DNA from: Alteromonas sp. LOR
Lineage (GTDB): Bacteria; Pseudomonadota; Gammaproteobacteria; Enterobacterales; Alteromonadaceae
Direction of reading: 5' to 3'
DNA length: 64,000 bases
Assembly (NCBI RefSeq): GCF_000753865.1
Contig: NZ_JQFW01000056.1
Location: forward strand, 1-64,000
The notes under the pieces are model-generated. The model was not told the origin of the DNA. It saw only the letters and a program-made list of their open reading frames with translations, and searched no databases. The position numbers and the translations under genes were made by a program. Of the stretch, positions 26,170-36,547 are shown piece after piece (position 1 is the first letter of the stretch; every line of letters starts with the position of its first letter).

Positions 26170-27708
26170 ATGAAAGCAAGTTATTGGATAATTCTCATCA
26201 TTGTCACATCCGCGTTAGCCTTTGCGGTTGGTCGTAATACTGCGCAACAAGCAACACCAAATTCAGATAGAGTTATTGACTCAAAAAGCACGTCCAACGA
26301 TAAAGAATCGTCACTAGAGGCAAAAAACACGCTTAGTGTTAATCACAATGCCGCAGATAAATTATTGTCGAATCTGTCCGAAAGCTCCCCTAGTTCAATG
26401 GAAGATATTGTTGCTGAAGTGGGCGAACTATTAGCTGCGATAGAAAAAAACCCTAGACAAGCAAAGCCAATTCTAAAACTGGTCGCATTACTAGAAGCAT
26501 TATCTACCGAAGAACTATTAGCGTTAGCTCCGTTGTTCGAAAATAGCGACGAATTCCAACGAAATCAGCTCTATCAGATTATGACTGCGCAATTGATAGA
26601 AAAAGCCCCTGAACAAGCATTAGCTTTCGCACAACGTTACAACCCAATGCCAGACTTTCCAAATTACTCAGTATTCATTAAGGCACAAATTGCTGAAAAA
26701 AGACCTGACCTAGGCTTTGAGTATTTAAACCAAATGCTTGAGTTTGCTCACGAAGACATCGATTTAAGCGCAAACTCCACTTTGTTAAATGTGCTAGCTA
26801 AAGCCGATTTACCGCAGTTAATAGATACCCTCGAAATGTTTAAAGATATGGGAGTCAGCCTTAAAAATAGTTTGACTTCGATAGGCTTTGAATTGGAAAC
26901 AAGCGAAGAACATCTAAACCTATTTAATGAACTAAGGCGCTTAGATGATATGTCGATATTAAAGTCGGCGATTATTGATTGGGTGAAAATAGACCCTACC
27001 GCTTTATTTGAACGCTTAAATCAGATTGAAGATATCGCTGAGCGCGAAAATTTGGAACAAACCGCTTTTTACTTTTGGATGAGCGATTCACCGGAAGATG
27101 CCGCAAACCATTTTTTAGCAAATGCTTCAAATGAAGTTAAGACGCTAAAAGATATTATGCGAGCATGGCCAAACAAAAGAGCCGATGATGCCTTAGCGTG
27201 GATATCCGAACAAAGTAATATTGATACTAATCGCTTTAAAATTGATTTCTTAAAAAAACTGAGCTATTCCGAGCCGGAAGTTGTGCAATCCCACCTAGCT
27301 GATATCAACTTAAATGACGACGAAAAAATAGATTTCTATCGTAATCTATACAATAGCTTTAAGAGCAAAAGTAGCAAAGAGGCGGAGCAGTTTCTAAATA
27401 CCCTTTCATTTAAGGATGAAATACTCGATGTAGCGGCAGAGAACGAAAACTCTGGTAATAACCGAATCGCTAAAATTAATCAGGCTTTTAACAAATATTT
27501 TGACTTCAAATATAAGAAGGCTTTTGCGCTTGCCTTAGGGGACAATGGAGCCTACGCATACTTCTATGTGGTTAATAAACCCTCCCAACATGAAGCCAAC
27601 CAGCTAGCACTTAGTCAATGTGAACAGTACCGGTATAAACATAACGTTAGTAATAAATGTGAGATTTATGCTGAAGGCGATGTGAGAATGTTTAATTTGG
27701 TGCCATAA
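26170..27708 (+). CDS. Unrecognised membrane-anchored helical-repeat protein
   Basis: The 512-residue protein has one N-terminal hydrophobic segment (residues 4-20, WIILIIVTSALAFAVG) with few charges before it, most likely an uncleaved anchor, then a Ser/Asn-rich linker to about 70. The rest is almost wholly alpha-helical with a repeating pattern of about 35 residues (for example ALAFAQRYNPMPDFPNYSVF, then DLGFEYLNQML), suggesting TPR- or HEAT-like repeats in the periplasm. Two cysteines near the C-terminus (SQCEQYRYK, NKCEIYAEG) may form a disulfide. GAGAGG precedes the ATG. I recognise no family and the neighbours give no hint. Confidence 0.7.
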   Translation: MKASYWIILIIVTSALAFAVGRNTAQQATPNSDRVIDSKSTSNDKESSLEAKNTLSVNHNAADKLLSNLSESSPSSMEDIVAEVGELLAAIEKNPRQAKPILKLVALLEALSTEELLALAPLFENSDEFQRNQLYQIMTAQLIEKAPEQALAFAQRYNPMPDFPNYSVFIKAQIAEKRPDLGFEYLNQMLEFAHEDIDLSANSTLLNVLAKADLPQLIDTLEMFKDMGVSLKNSLTSIGFELETSEEHLNLFNELRRLDDMSILKSAIIDWVKIDPTALFERLNQIEDIAERENLEQTAFYFWMSDSPEDAANHFLANASNEVKTLKDIMRAWPNKRADDALAWISEQSNIDTNRFKIDFLKKLSYSEPEVVQSHLADINLNDDEKIDFYRNLYNSFKSKSSKEAEQFLNTLSFKDEILDVAAENENSGNNRIAKINQAFNKYFDFKYKKAFALALGDNGAYAYFYVVNKPSQHEANQLALSQCEQYRYKHNVSNKCEIYAEGDVRMFNLVP

Positions 27709-27935
27709 AGTCCAGAGGTAAAAAAGTTAAGTCGGAACTTTTTTATAACCTAATAAACAAATCTACAGCTGCCGCGACATCCATTGCAGTAACTATGACA
27801 TGGCCCCTTCCGCTATGATAGAAAACGCATCAATCACTCGGCATTTTTTTGACAACTTTAGACATCTGTGACAGCTTAAGTTTTTGATTTTAAATAACAG
27901 AACCTGTCCCCATCACCGTGAAAAAGGAATTTCAA

Positions 27936-29108
27936 ATGAATAAAAAGCTCTCCAGCATTTTGATTGGCATAGTATTGAGCCTTAGCTTTCACGTAAATGC
28001 TAAAGTACGAGGCAATGCGGAAGTTATAACGATAACCTCAGAAGTACTGAATGAGTCACGAGATTTGCTTATTCACCTACCCAACAATTATGCACGCTAT
28101 AAAGACACCACTTACCCTGTTTTATATTTGCTGGACGGTCAGCGCAACTTCGCACATACCGTTGGTACGCTAGACCTGCTGAATCAGTCTGGTATGGCGC
28201 AGGAAATGATTGTTATAGGCATTACAAACACTGAACGAGCAAGAGATTTCACACCTACTTATGATGAAAGCTATAACGAGTGGGGAGTATCAGGTGGCGC
28301 AGACAACTTTTTAGATTTTCTAGAACAAGAGCTAAAGCCTTATGTTGCATCGAACTATCGTACCAACAACTACGCAATTATTGCTGGGCATTCGTTAAGC
28401 GCTTTATTCACTGTGTACGCTTTGCATGAACGGCCCGAAATGTTTCAAGCCTACTTCGCTTTTAGCCCAAGTTTGTGGTGGCACGACAAAGTGATATTTC
28501 CAAAAGCAGAAAAGTTTTTCAATGCCGATAGCGATCTCAATAAATACCTTTATGTAAATATGGGCAGCGAAGGTGGGCATATGCTTAGTACATTTGAACG
28601 GTATTCTGAGCTATTGAAAAACAGCACGCGGAATGGATTTACCTTTGATGCTGAATTAGATACGTCTGAAAGCCACAATACAACGGCCCTTGCAGGTATG
28701 AGCTTGGCCCTTCAAAAGCAATTGAACTCGCTACGCCCTTCAGGCTCACTAATACAAAAAGGCCTTCCTGCGATACAGCAGTACTACAAAGACCTTTCTC
28801 AAAAATATAACTTTCAAGCAAAACCAGAATATAAAGCGGTAAATCACGCTGGCTATGCCGCGCTGAAGCAGCAAGACTTTGAATCTGCCATTGCGATTTT
28901 CAAGAAAAACGTATCAAGTTTTCCAAACAAAGCAGATGCCTACGACAGCTTGGCAGATGGATATGAGGCAAAAGGCGATTTAGCTATTGCGCTCAAAATG
29001 AGAGAGAAAGCTTTGACAATGAGCTATAAAGAGAATGTTGAAAATAGTGCCTATAAGACGCGGTTAATTAATTTACGCAAGAAGATTGAGAGCGGTGAAG
29101 AGGAATAA
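27936..29108 (+). CDS. Secreted esterase (IroE/Fes-like fold) with C-terminal TPR
   Basis: A 390-residue exported protein. I start at ATG 27936-27938, with AAGGA 8 bases upstream; the GTG at 27918 overlaps that site. The signal peptide ends near HVNA. Residues 20-260 match the putative esterase family (PF00756: YPVLYLLDGQRNF, GHSLSALFTVYAL with the nucleophile Ser, AYFAFSPSLWW, ESHNTTAL with the likely catalytic His). The last 100 residues hold two TPR-like helical pairs (AGYAALKQQDFESAIAIFKK, DAYDSLADGYEAKGD). Substrate unknown: siderophore or carbohydrate esters are both possible. Confidence 0.83.
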   Translation: MNKKLSSILIGIVLSLSFHVNAKVRGNAEVITITSEVLNESRDLLIHLPNNYARYKDTTYPVLYLLDGQRNFAHTVGTLDLLNQSGMAQEMIVIGITNTERARDFTPTYDESYNEWGVSGGADNFLDFLEQELKPYVASNYRTNNYAIIAGHSLSALFTVYALHERPEMFQAYFAFSPSLWWHDKVIFPKAEKFFNADSDLNKYLYVNMGSEGGHMLSTFERYSELLKNSTRNGFTFDAELDTSESHNTTALAGMSLALQKQLNSLRPSGSLIQKGLPAIQQYYKDLSQKYNFQAKPEYKAVNHAGYAALKQQDFESAIAIFKKNVSSFPNKADAYDSLADGYEAKGDLAIALKMREKALTMSYKENVENSAYKTRLINLRKKIESGEEE

Positions 29109-29683
29109 GTAGTTTTGGCTATTTGTTTCTTATTTTAACGACTATTGCGAGCGTAAAACGGACGTAAGCTAAAACAGCCTTTATAGTTCTCTAAAGAAAA
29201 ACAACGGACATTCAAGACTCTCTGCTCTTGATTCCGATATTTGCCAGAAGTGGTCATTACACATTGTTTGATTGTTACTTCGGCTCCACGCCCAAAGCGG
29301 ACTCAATAACTTTTCTGTTTGAACGGTAAACTTGGTGGCAAATAATACGTTTCAGCGAACCTGTCCTCAGCAGGTTTCATCACGAATAATTTAACTTCGT
29401 TCTGACCCCGATTGTAATTGCTGTTAATTTTCATCATCTAAACAGTCGTGGACTATAGACCGAGGCTCTTGGACAAGAGAGAAGGAGTAGCAGTTCAACT
29501 TATTGTTTCGCTACTTCAAGTAAAATTAAATATTTAAAATCATAGATATGCAGTAAGTTTTCTACGCTGATTTTGTTACTGAAAGGAAGCTGAGCTGTCG
29601 ACTGTAATTTGGGCGACAGTTTGTATATTTCCTTTGCAATATACTGCTGTAATCATTAGCAACTGATTTAGAGTCATAAAACA
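29109..29683. other. Intergenic region, 575 bp, no gene found
   Basis: No frame of either strand looks like protein. A small hairpin (AACCTG/CAGGTT, near 29359-29377) and the string TTCTGACCCCGATTG (near 29401-29415) stand out; the latter resembles motifs that flank some transposon-derived repeats. The region may be decayed mobile DNA, but nothing definite supports it. Confidence 0.35.
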
Positions 29684-30592
29684 GTGATTGAACAAAACAT
29701 TGGCTTAAAACCGATCAATTATGCCGATATAAAGGAATTGAATCTAAATGGTGCTAAATATTGCTATTTGGAGGCGGGCAATGGGCCGTTGGTCATCTTA
29801 GTTCACGGATACCCTGACAATGCATATAGCTGGGAGCACCAGATTCGATTTCTGAGTCAGAATGGTTATCGGGTAGTAGCCCCCTTTACCCGAGGTTATG
29901 CGCCAACTCAAGTGAGTGCAAACAGTTTCTTTGACAGAGCAACGCTGGCTCTAGACATACTCACATTGGCAGATTCACTAGATGATGGTCAAGACACCTT
30001 CTTGATAGGACAAGACTGGGGAGCTGCAATCAGTTACGGCTTACTAGGTGCATTTCCTGAAAGATTTAAGAGAGCTATGATTATGGCTGTCCCCCATCCA
30101 TCGGAAATTAAACGCACTCTCAGAAAACATCCTAAACATTGTATTCGTTCTTTTCATTGGTTTTTGTTTCAGTTACCCGTGATACCTGAACTTATCATTC
30201 GGTCGACCAAGGGTTGGTTCCTAAAGTTTTTGTGGCGACTTTGGTCCCCAGATTTTAAAGACAGAGAGCATGTTGATCAGGTTGTGGAAAGCATGCGTTG
30301 GGGACAATCATTTGAACATACTTTGGCCTATTACCGTTCAGCGATTCAGAAAAAGTATCGCGACCCAAATCTGGCCAAACTGTTTGAAAAGCTAGATAAC
30401 CCAATTCTTACCCCTACCAAGGTGCTATGCGGAGAGTGTGATATGCGCAAAGAGATGCTTCCGCGAGCAAAGGAGTTTTTCACCAATGAAGCAGACTATC
30501 AGTGGGAGTTAATACCAAACTCTGGCCATTTCCTGCATAGAGAAGAGCCAGAGCTGGTAAACCAGAAAATACTAGATTGGATAAGCCGTTAA
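29684..30592 (+). CDS. Alpha/beta hydrolase, epoxide hydrolase-like
   Basis: The 302-residue protein has no signal peptide and is cytosolic. The oxyanion region reads HGYPDNAYSW, and the nucleophile elbow is GQDWGA, with Asp in place of Ser, as in epoxide hydrolases and haloalkane dehalogenases. The histidine lies in NSGHFLHREEP. A lid domain lies between about residues 130 and 215. Asp nucleophile plus HGYP fits soluble epoxide hydrolases best; the dehalogenase halide-binding residues cannot be judged. The start is GTG without a clear ribosome site. It stands alone, with long spacers on both sides. Confidence 0.8.
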   Translation: MIEQNIGLKPINYADIKELNLNGAKYCYLEAGNGPLVILVHGYPDNAYSWEHQIRFLSQNGYRVVAPFTRGYAPTQVSANSFFDRATLALDILTLADSLDDGQDTFLIGQDWGAAISYGLLGAFPERFKRAMIMAVPHPSEIKRTLRKHPKHCIRSFHWFLFQLPVIPELIIRSTKGWFLKFLWRLWSPDFKDREHVDQVVESMRWGQSFEHTLAYYRSAIQKKYRDPNLAKLFEKLDNPILTPTKVLCGECDMRKEMLPRAKEFFTNEADYQWELIPNSGHFLHREEPELVNQKILDWISR

Positions 30593-30822
30593 CATTTTTG
30601 AGACAGAAAATTGGAACTAAAAGGGGTTAGAGTTAATTTATGTGAACCACTTTTACCGTTTTGAATTCGTCAACGACCTTCTGCTATGCCGATACAGCGA
30701 GTCAATAAACTAGCATCTCGAAGGTCTTTAAGTCGTGAGTCAACGTTGTAAAAGAACATAATAGGTCTGCCCTTAACACAGTTCAAAATATGAACGACCA
30801 CTATCCGTCACATACCTTTGTG

Positions 30823-30852
30823 ATACAAAAAAGGCGAACCAAACGGTTCGCC
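30823..30852 (-). terminator. Terminator of the glycine cleavage operon
   Basis: GGCGAACC-AAAC-GGTTCGCC is a perfect 8-bp stem with a 4-base loop. On the minus strand it is followed by TTTTTTGTATC. It lies 33 bp beyond the gcvP stop. Confidence 0.9.
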
Positions 30853-30884
30853 TCTCAAATCAGTATCAGTACTTCGACACCTAC

Positions 30885-33794
30885 CTACCCCTCAATATAA
30901 CTCTCTATACTTGGGCAAGAACAAATTAAGTTACGGTCGCCGTATACGTCATCAATACGGTTTACCGTTGGCCAGAATTTGTTTCTGTGTACTTCTGGTG
31001 CTGGGTACGCCGCTAGCATGCGGTCGTAGCTGCGGTTCCAGTCGCTGTCACAGATGTCAGCTAGCGTGTGCGGTGCATTGTGCAGTGGGTTATCTGTTGC
31101 ATCCCATTCGCCGCTTTCCACTTTCGCTATTTCTTGGCGAATACTAATCATGGCGTTAATGAAGCGGTCTAGCTCGTACTTCGCTTCAGACTCGGTAGGC
31201 TCTACCATTAATGTGCCTGCCACTGGGAAGCTCATTGTGGGTGAGTGGAAACCGTAGTCGTTTAAGCGCTTAGCAATGTCTAGCTCGGTTACGCCACTGG
31301 CTTCTTTTAATGGACGAAGGTCAATAATACATTCGTGGGCTACACGGTCGTTGTTGCCTTTGTAAAGTATTTCAAAGTGCCCTTCTAGCTTCTTAGCCAC
31401 GTAGTTCGCGTTAAGAATGGCCACTTCAGTTGCACGGCGTAAGCCTTCGCTACCCATCATTTTGATGTACATGTAGCTGATAGGCAAAATAGACGCACTA
31501 CCCCATGGTGCACCGCTTACCGCGCCGCAGTCTTTACCCGCTGTTTCTACGTTAATCACGGTGTGATTAGGTAAAAACGGTGCAAGGTGCGATTTAACGC
31601 CAATAGGCCCCATACCTGGGCCGCCGCCACCGTGTGGAATGCAGAACGTTTTGTGCAAGTTAAGGTGCGATACGTCTGAGCCAATGAAGCCTGGTGAGGT
31701 AATACCCACCTGCGCGTTCATGTTAGCGCCGTCCATGTAAACTTGGCCGCCGTGCTCGTGAACGATGTCGCATATTTCTTTCACCGTTTCTTCATATACA
31801 CCGTGGGTAGACGGGTATGTGATCATTGCGCACGATAGGTTGTCGCCCACTTCTTCCGCTTTTTTGCGAAGGTCGTTAAGGTCTACGTTACCGTTTGAAT
31901 CACACGCTACTACCACTACTTTTAAGCTAACCATTTGCGCCGAAGCTGGGTTAGTACCGTGGGCAGAGCTTGGAATTAAGCATACGTTTCTGTGGCTGTC
32001 GCCGCGGCTTTCATGGTAACGCTGAATAGCCAATAGGCCAGCATATTCGCCCTGTGCACCTGAGTTAGGCTGCATTGAAAGTGCGTCGTACCCCGTTACA
32101 TCAATGAGCCACTCAGCTAATTCTGCAATCATTTCTTGATAGCCTACGGCTTGATCAAGTGGCGCAAACGGGTGCAATTGCCCAAATTCGGCCCAGGTTA
32201 CGGGTATCATTTCTGCCGTCGCGTTTAGCTTCATGGTGCAAGAGCCCAATGAAATCATTGAATGGTTTAATGCCAAATCTTTGTTTTCAAGGCTTTTGAT
32301 ATAACGCAGCATTTCAGTTTCAGAGTGATACTTATTGAACACTTCGTGAGTCAAAATGTCGCTAGTACGCACTAACTCTTCTGGAATAGACTTAACGCCT
32401 TGTGTAGTTACTTCTGCGTCTAGGTCTTCAACACTTAAACCGTGATCATCACCTAAAATAACGTTGAATAACGCAAGAATGTCTTCGCGAGTAGTAGTTT
32501 CATCTAACGCTACGCCTACTGCACCGTCTAAATCTGAACGTAAGTTCATGCCATTGGCATAGGCTTTTGCGAGTACGTCTTCTTTGTTTTCAACCATTAC
32601 AGTGAGTGTATCGAAGTACGTGCTGTGCTTAAGGGCTACGCCTTTGCTAGCGCCTTTTTGTGTAAGGCCGGTAGCAAGTATGTCAGCAAAACGGTGAATG
32701 CGCTCGGCGATGGTTTTTAAGCCCTGCGGGCCGTGGTATACGGCGTAAAAACTTGCCATGTTGGCAAGTAATACCTGCGCGGTACAAATGTTTGAGTTCG
32801 CTTTTTCGCGGCGAATGTGTTGCTCGCGAGTTTGCAGTGCCATACGCAGTGCTGGGCGATTGCGTGTGTCTTTACTTACACCAATAATACGCCCTGGCAA
32901 TGAACGCTTGTAGCTTTCACGGGTGGCGAAGAAAGCAGCATGAGGACCGCCATAGCCCATTGGTACACCAAAGCGCTGCGCACTACCTAGTGCAACGTCT
33001 GCGCCTAGTTCGCCAGGCGACTTAAGCATAACTAAGCTCATTAAGTCTGCCGCTACTGCCACAATCCCTTTTTTCGCTTGTACGGCGGCAATAATGTCAG
33101 AAATATCTTTAATTTCGCCCGTGCTAGTTGGGTATTGTAAAAGCGCACCGAACACATCGTGCTCTGCGGCTTCTTCTGCAGGGCCAGTCACAATTTCAAA
33201 ACCAAACATTTCTGCGCGAGTTTGCACAACGTCTAGTGTTTGTGGGTGCACATCGTCAGACACAAAAAAGATATTCGCTTTTTTGTTTTTCGATACACGC
33301 TTGGCAAGGCCCATCGCCTCGGCTGCTGCTGTGCTTTCATCTAGTAATGATGCAGAAGCTAGCTCTAGGCCTGTTAAATCGATGGTTACTTGCTGGAAGT
33401 TCAAAATAGCTTCTAAACGCCCCTGCGCAATCTCTGGCTGATAAGGCGTGTACGCCGTGTACCAACCTGGATTTTCTAGCACGTTACGCAAAATTACGTT
33501 CGGTACGTGGGTATCATAGTAACCCATTCCGATAAACGAACGGTTAATTTTGTTTTTCGCCGCAACCGCTTTTAATTCACTTAATGCTTCAACTTCTGTC
33601 GCACCTTCACCGCATTTTAACGGTTCTGGTAGCGCAATACCTGCCGGTACGGTTTGCTCAATTAAATCATCTAATGAGCTAGCACCAATGGCAGACAGCA
33701 TTTCTTCAATTTCGCCTTTACCCGGGCCAATATGACGGCGGATAAACGTATCTTTTTGCTCTAATTGAGCCAATGTAGGAGAAGTATTCGACAT
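30885..33794 (-). CDS. gcvP: Glycine dehydrogenase (decarboxylating), P-protein
   Basis: The PLP enzyme that decarboxylates glycine and passes the aminomethyl group to the lipoyl arm of GcvH. At 969 residues it is the usual fused form with two aminotransferase-like halves. The PLP lysine is in HLNLHKTF, followed by the glycine-rich [12 protein letters not shown]. The N-terminus reads FIRRHIGPG, as in homologues. I start at ATG 33792-33794; a TTG at 33827 would add 11 residues without similarity. It is the last gene of gcvT-gcvH-gcvP, 121 bp after gcvH, and is closed by a strong terminator. Confidence 0.97.
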   Translation of the reverse strand: MSNTSPTLAQLEQKDTFIRRHIGPGKGEIEEMLSAIGASSLDDLIEQTVPAGIALPEPLKCGEGATEVEALSELKAVAAKNKINRSFIGMGYYDTHVPNVILRNVLENPGWYTAYTPYQPEIAQGRLEAILNFQQVTIDLTGLELASASLLDESTAAAEAMGLAKRVSKNKKANIFFVSDDVHPQTLDVVQTRAEMFGFEIVTGPAEEAAEHDVFGALLQYPTSTGEIKDISDIIAAVQAKKGIVAVAADLMSLVMLKSPGELGADVALGSAQRFGVPMGYGGPHAAFFATRESYKRSLPGRIIGVSKDTRNRPALRMALQTREQHIRREKANSNICTAQVLLANMASFYAVYHGPQGLKTIAERIHRFADILATGLTQKGASKGVALKHSTYFDTLTVMVENKEDVLAKAYANGMNLRSDLDGAVGVALDETTTREDILALFNVILGDDHGLSVEDLDAEVTTQGVKSIPEELVRTSDILTHEVFNKYHSETEMLRYIKSLENKDLALNHSMISLGSCTMKLNATAEMIPVTWAEFGQLHPFAPLDQAVGYQEMIAELAEWLIDVTGYDALSMQPNSGAQGEYAGLLAIQRYHESRGDSHRNVCLIPSSAHGTNPASAQMVSLKVVVVACDSNGNVDLNDLRKKAEEVGDNLSCAMITYPSTHGVYEETVKEICDIVHEHGGQVYMDGANMNAQVGITSPGFIGSDVSHLNLHKTFCIPHGGGGPGMGPIGVKSHLAPFLPNHTVINVETAGKDCGAVSGAPWGSASILPISYMYIKMMGSEGLRRATEVAILNANYVAKKLEGHFEILYKGNNDRVAHECIIDLRPLKEASGVTELDIAKRLNDYGFHSPTMSFPVAGTLMVEPTESEAKYELDRFINAMISIRQEIAKVESGEWDATDNPLHNAPHTLADICDSDWNRSYDRMLAAYPAPEVHRNKFWPTVNRIDDVYGDRNLICSCPSIESYIEG

Positions 33795-33915
33795 AACGTT
33801 GTTAAGCACTCTTAATGGTTGCCGCAAGGGCGTCGTTAAATCTAAAAGTTAAAAAGGGGCTGAATGTTATTCATGCCCCTTTTTCAACTGTGTATCTTTC
33901 TATCAGCGTAACGAA

Positions 33916-34305
33916 TTACTCTTCGTCAATGCTGTTTTCATAACCTTCTGCGTCAAGCAAGCTTTCTACTTCTGCAGGGTCTTCAGCTTTAATTTTAAAC
34001 ATCCAGCCTTCGCCGTATGGGTCAGAGTTTACTAGCTCTGGTGAGTCTTCTAGGTCTGCATTAACTTCTATTACTTCACCCGTAATTGGCGTGTAAACAT
34101 CAGAAGCCGCTTTAACCGACTCAGCAACACACACGTCGTCGCCAGTGGTTACCGCGTCACCCACATCAGGTAGCTCAACGAAAACCATGTCGCCAAGTAA
34201 ACCTTGTGCGTGCTCAGAAATACCTACAGTAAAAACACCGTCGCCTTCAGAGCGAACCCATTCGTGGGTAGCGGCATAACGTAAATCAGTTGGGATGTTG
34301 CTCAT
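33916..34305 (-). CDS. gcvH: Glycine cleavage system H-protein
   Basis: The 129-residue lipoyl carrier of the glycine cleavage complex. The lipoylated lysine is in [10 protein letters not shown], the hairpin turn typical of lipoyl domains; the N-terminus YAATHEWV and the C-terminal GEGWMFKIK are also family standards. AGGAA precedes the ATG. It sits 48 bp after gcvT and upstream of gcvP. Confidence 0.97.
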   Translation of the reverse strand: MSNIPTDLRYAATHEWVRSEGDGVFTVGISEHAQGLLGDMVFVELPDVGDAVTTGDDVCVAESVKAASDVYTPITGEVIEVNADLEDSPELVNSDPYGEGWMFKIKAEDPAEVESLLDAEGYENSIDEE

Positions 34306-34353
34306 AATCGTTCCTATTAATCTTTGTCAATTTTACAAACTTGAGACGTAAAC

Positions 34354-35433
34354 TTATAAAACACTTTTTCCGTTGCGAACAAAGGAGGGCTTAACCACTT
34401 TTACTGTAACCCACTTTTTGCGCATTTCCACTTCTACTGTGTCACCCACATTGCTAGGTACTCGTGCCATGGCGATAGAGTGGCCTAATGTAGGTGAAAA
34501 CGTACCTGAAGTGATAACCCCTTCGCCGCTGTCTGTTTTTACTTTTAGGCCGTGGCGCAGTACGCCTTTTTCAGTCATTACCAAGCCAACAAGCTTGTCG
34601 GTACCCGACTCACGCTGCGCTTCTAATGCTTCTCGACCCATAAACTGTCTGTCTGCTGGCTCCCAGGTAATTGTCCAGCCCATGTTAGCGGCAAGTGGCG
34701 ATATAGTTTCATCCATATCTTGGCCGTAAAGGTTCATGCCAGCCTCTAAACGCAATGTATCTCGTGCGCCTAGGCCGCAAGGCTTAACGCCTGCGTCTAG
34801 CAAGCTTTGCCAAAAGCTTGCCGCTTGCGCCGTTGGCACCATAATTTCGTAGCCCGCTTCACCGGTATAGCCTGTTGTTGCAATGAAAAGGTCTTCAGCT
34901 TGTACGCCAAAGAATGGCTTCATGCCGGCTACTGCTTCTTTTTGCGCCGCGCTGAAAAGCGTTCCCGCTTTTTCTTTTGCATTCGGGCCTTGTACTGCAA
35001 TCATCGCGAACTCAGAACGTTCGTTAATGGTTACGTCAAAACCTTCCGCTTTGCTCAACAGCCAGTTCATATCTTTTTCGCGAGTGGCTGAGTTAACCAC
35101 TAAGCGGTAATTGGTTTCGTCAAAGTGATACACGATAAGGTCATCAACAACCCCACCCTCTTCATTCAACATACCGCTGTAAAGGGCTTTGCCTTTGTCT
35201 TTCAGCTTGGCAACGTCGTTTGCCAATAGGTATTGAAGATACGCTTTTGCCTGCGGGCCTTTCGCGTCAACAATGGTCATGTGAGACACATCAAACATAC
35301 CAGCGTCTTGGCGCACGGCGTGATGTTCTTCAATTTGAGAACCATAGTTAATCGGCATATCCCAGCCGAAAAAGTTGACCATTTTGGCACCAGCTTCTAG
35401 GTGCTTCGCATGTAGGGCGGTGGTGTTAGACAT
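34354..35433 (-). CDS. gcvT: Aminomethyltransferase, T-protein
   Basis: The 359-residue enzyme moves the aminomethyl carbon from GcvH to tetrahydrofolate, giving 5,10-methylene-THF and ammonia. Family motifs include the N-terminal [24 protein letters not shown], the folate-binding [11 protein letters not shown] and [13 protein letters not shown]. It is the first gene of the operon. With serA and fau in the same window, it is part of one-carbon metabolism. A 15-bp imperfect palindrome lies 70 bp upstream. Confidence 0.97.
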   Translation of the reverse strand: MSNTTALHAKHLEAGAKMVNFFGWDMPINYGSQIEEHHAVRQDAGMFDVSHMTIVDAKGPQAKAYLQYLLANDVAKLKDKGKALYSGMLNEEGGVVDDLIVYHFDETNYRLVVNSATREKDMNWLLSKAEGFDVTINERSEFAMIAVQGPNAKEKAGTLFSAAQKEAVAGMKPFFGVQAEDLFIATTGYTGEAGYEIMVPTAQAASFWQSLLDAGVKPCGLGARDTLRLEAGMNLYGQDMDETISPLAANMGWTITWEPADRQFMGREALEAQRESGTDKLVGLVMTEKGVLRHGLKVKTDSGEGVITSGTFSPTLGHSIAMARVPSNVGDTVEVEMRKKWVTVKVVKPSFVRNGKSVL

Positions 35434-35502
35434 TCCACTTTACTCTTGTTGAAAGATAGAAAACGACTATGAGTATAGATAGGTAACAATCGCGCAACAA
35501 AT

Positions 35503-35517
35503 TGATAATTCTTATCA
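35503..35517. promoter_or_regulatory. Palindrome upstream of gcvT, possible operator
   Basis: TGATAATTCTTATCA is an inverted repeat (TGATAA-TTC-TTATCA) centred 77 bp before the gcvT start. It resembles a 7-1-7 Fur-type site with one mismatch, but AT-rich palindromes occur by chance. A glycine riboswitch, common before gcv genes, was looked for between here and gcvT and not seen. Confidence 0.3.
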
Positions 35518-35702
35518 CTACATTTGAAAACCTGATGTGGTTACTTAAGAACATTAGGAAACGTTATATTCATAAGAGGGGTTGATAAGGGATTTAGAAT
35601 AGCTGTAAAAGGGCTTTAGAAGAGCCTTCAAGGAGAACCTGTTAAGCAAGATTAGAGAAAGTTTACAGAGCAGGTTTGACAATAGAGAAAAATAGATAGC
35701 GC

Positions 35703-35737
35703 AAAATAAAAAACGCTACATATTGATGCAGCGTTTT
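35703..35737 (-). terminator. Terminator of the DUF4168 gene
   Basis: AAAACGCT (35710-35717) pairs with AGCGTTTT (35730-35737) around a 12-base loop. On the minus strand a T-rich tract (TTTTATTTTGC) follows. It separates the DUF4168 gene from the gcv operon. Confidence 0.75.
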
Positions 35738-35764
35738 ATTGAGAATGCGTGAATACGATGCGAC

Positions 35765-36193
35765 TTAACTGTCGACGTTTTGGGCCTGCTGGCGCGACTC
35801 TAGCTCTACGGTAAGCTTTTCGGAAATGCGGCCTCGTAATGCCTCGTCTTGATTAGCGGCAAGAGAAATTTCACGGTATTTCTGCATGGCTATACCGCTG
35901 TCGGAAATCGCGGTTTGCATTTTTTCTCTGGCTTCTTGCTGGAGATCTTTGGCTTTTGCCTGATCGCCAGCGGCCTGAATTTCTGCCTGATACTTCTGCC
36001 CTATTAACTGAACTGTTAAATAGGCATCAACAAACTGATCTACCTGCTTTTCAGAAATTTGCACCTGTTGTGTGGCGCTCTGCTGTTCTTGAGCTTTTAC
36101 GGCTTGTGTATTTGTTTCCTGTGCAATGGCTGCACCTGCACTTAGTCCTGCGGTTAAGGCGGCGGTGAGCAATGTTGTCGTAATAAGCTTCAT
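35765..36193 (-). CDS. DUF4168 exported protein
   Basis: The 142-residue protein has a signal peptide ending AAIAQ (about residue 25). A glutamine-rich linker follows, then the DUF4168 helical domain: VDQFVDAYLTVQLIGQKY, LQQEAREKMQTAI and a final YREISLAANQDEALRGRI. AAGGAG precedes the ATG. Members are small periplasmic helical proteins of unknown role. It is a single-gene unit with its own terminator. Confidence 0.82.
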   Translation of the reverse strand: MKLITTTLLTAALTAGLSAGAAIAQETNTQAVKAQEQQSATQQVQISEKQVDQFVDAYLTVQLIGQKYQAEIQAAGDQAKAKDLQQEAREKMQTAISDSGIAMQKYREISLAANQDEALRGRISEKLTVELESRQQAQNVDS

Positions 36194-36452
36194 TAAAGCT
36201 CCTTGTCATTTCGTGAATGTCAATTAACCCGATGAGCTGTACCCTTTAAAAAATAAAGCCATAAACATATTGTTTAAATACAAGCCACCTAGCCAATTGT
36301 TGGTAACTGTGGTTTTGCCAGTTGCAGTTTTTGACAGTTACAATACGTCGGGCAATAGTGAGTTTCAAAAGTTCAAATACTAAGGGCAAAGTTTTCGATA
36401 CTTTTTTGGCCACGCACATTCGCCACTCGTTCTCACCACCGCCCTTTCGCTT

Positions 36453-36547
36453 AACAAATTGCCACTCAACAAGACAGCCACCTAGCAAGACTGCCACTTA
36501 ACAAAACTGCGCCTCACCAAGCTAGCCGCTTACCAAGTTTGCTTTTT
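36453..36547. repeat. Degenerate 16-bp tandem array, 6 units, spanning the nagP stop
   Basis: Read on the minus strand, the units are AAAAAGCAAACTTGGT, AAGCGGCTAGCTTGGT, GAGGCGCAGTTTTGTT, AAGTGGCAGTCTTGCT, AGGTGGCTGTCTTGTT and GAGTGGCAATTTGTT. The first unit is the last five codons of nagP, and its TAA stop (36530-36532) crosses the unit border. The following units lie in non-coding DNA. An open frame at 36246-36497 (minus) overlaps the array and I do not accept it as a gene. Confidence 0.75.

Noticed and set aside
30593..30822. Possible gene or RNA between the epoxide hydrolase-like gene and the gcv terminator
   Set aside because: No open frame of protein character and no convincing RNA fold was seen.
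35434..35764. Glycine riboswitch before gcvT
   Set aside because: I looked for the conserved aptamer cores on the minus strand and did not find them.
36246..36497. An 83-codon minus-strand frame with a lipobox-like start
   Set aside because: It overlaps the 16-bp array, has no ribosome site and shows no protein-like pattern; most of its N-terminus is translated repeat.
36453..36547. CRISPR array
   Set aside because: Units are only 16 bp, contiguous without spacers and overlap a coding end; no cas genes are present.
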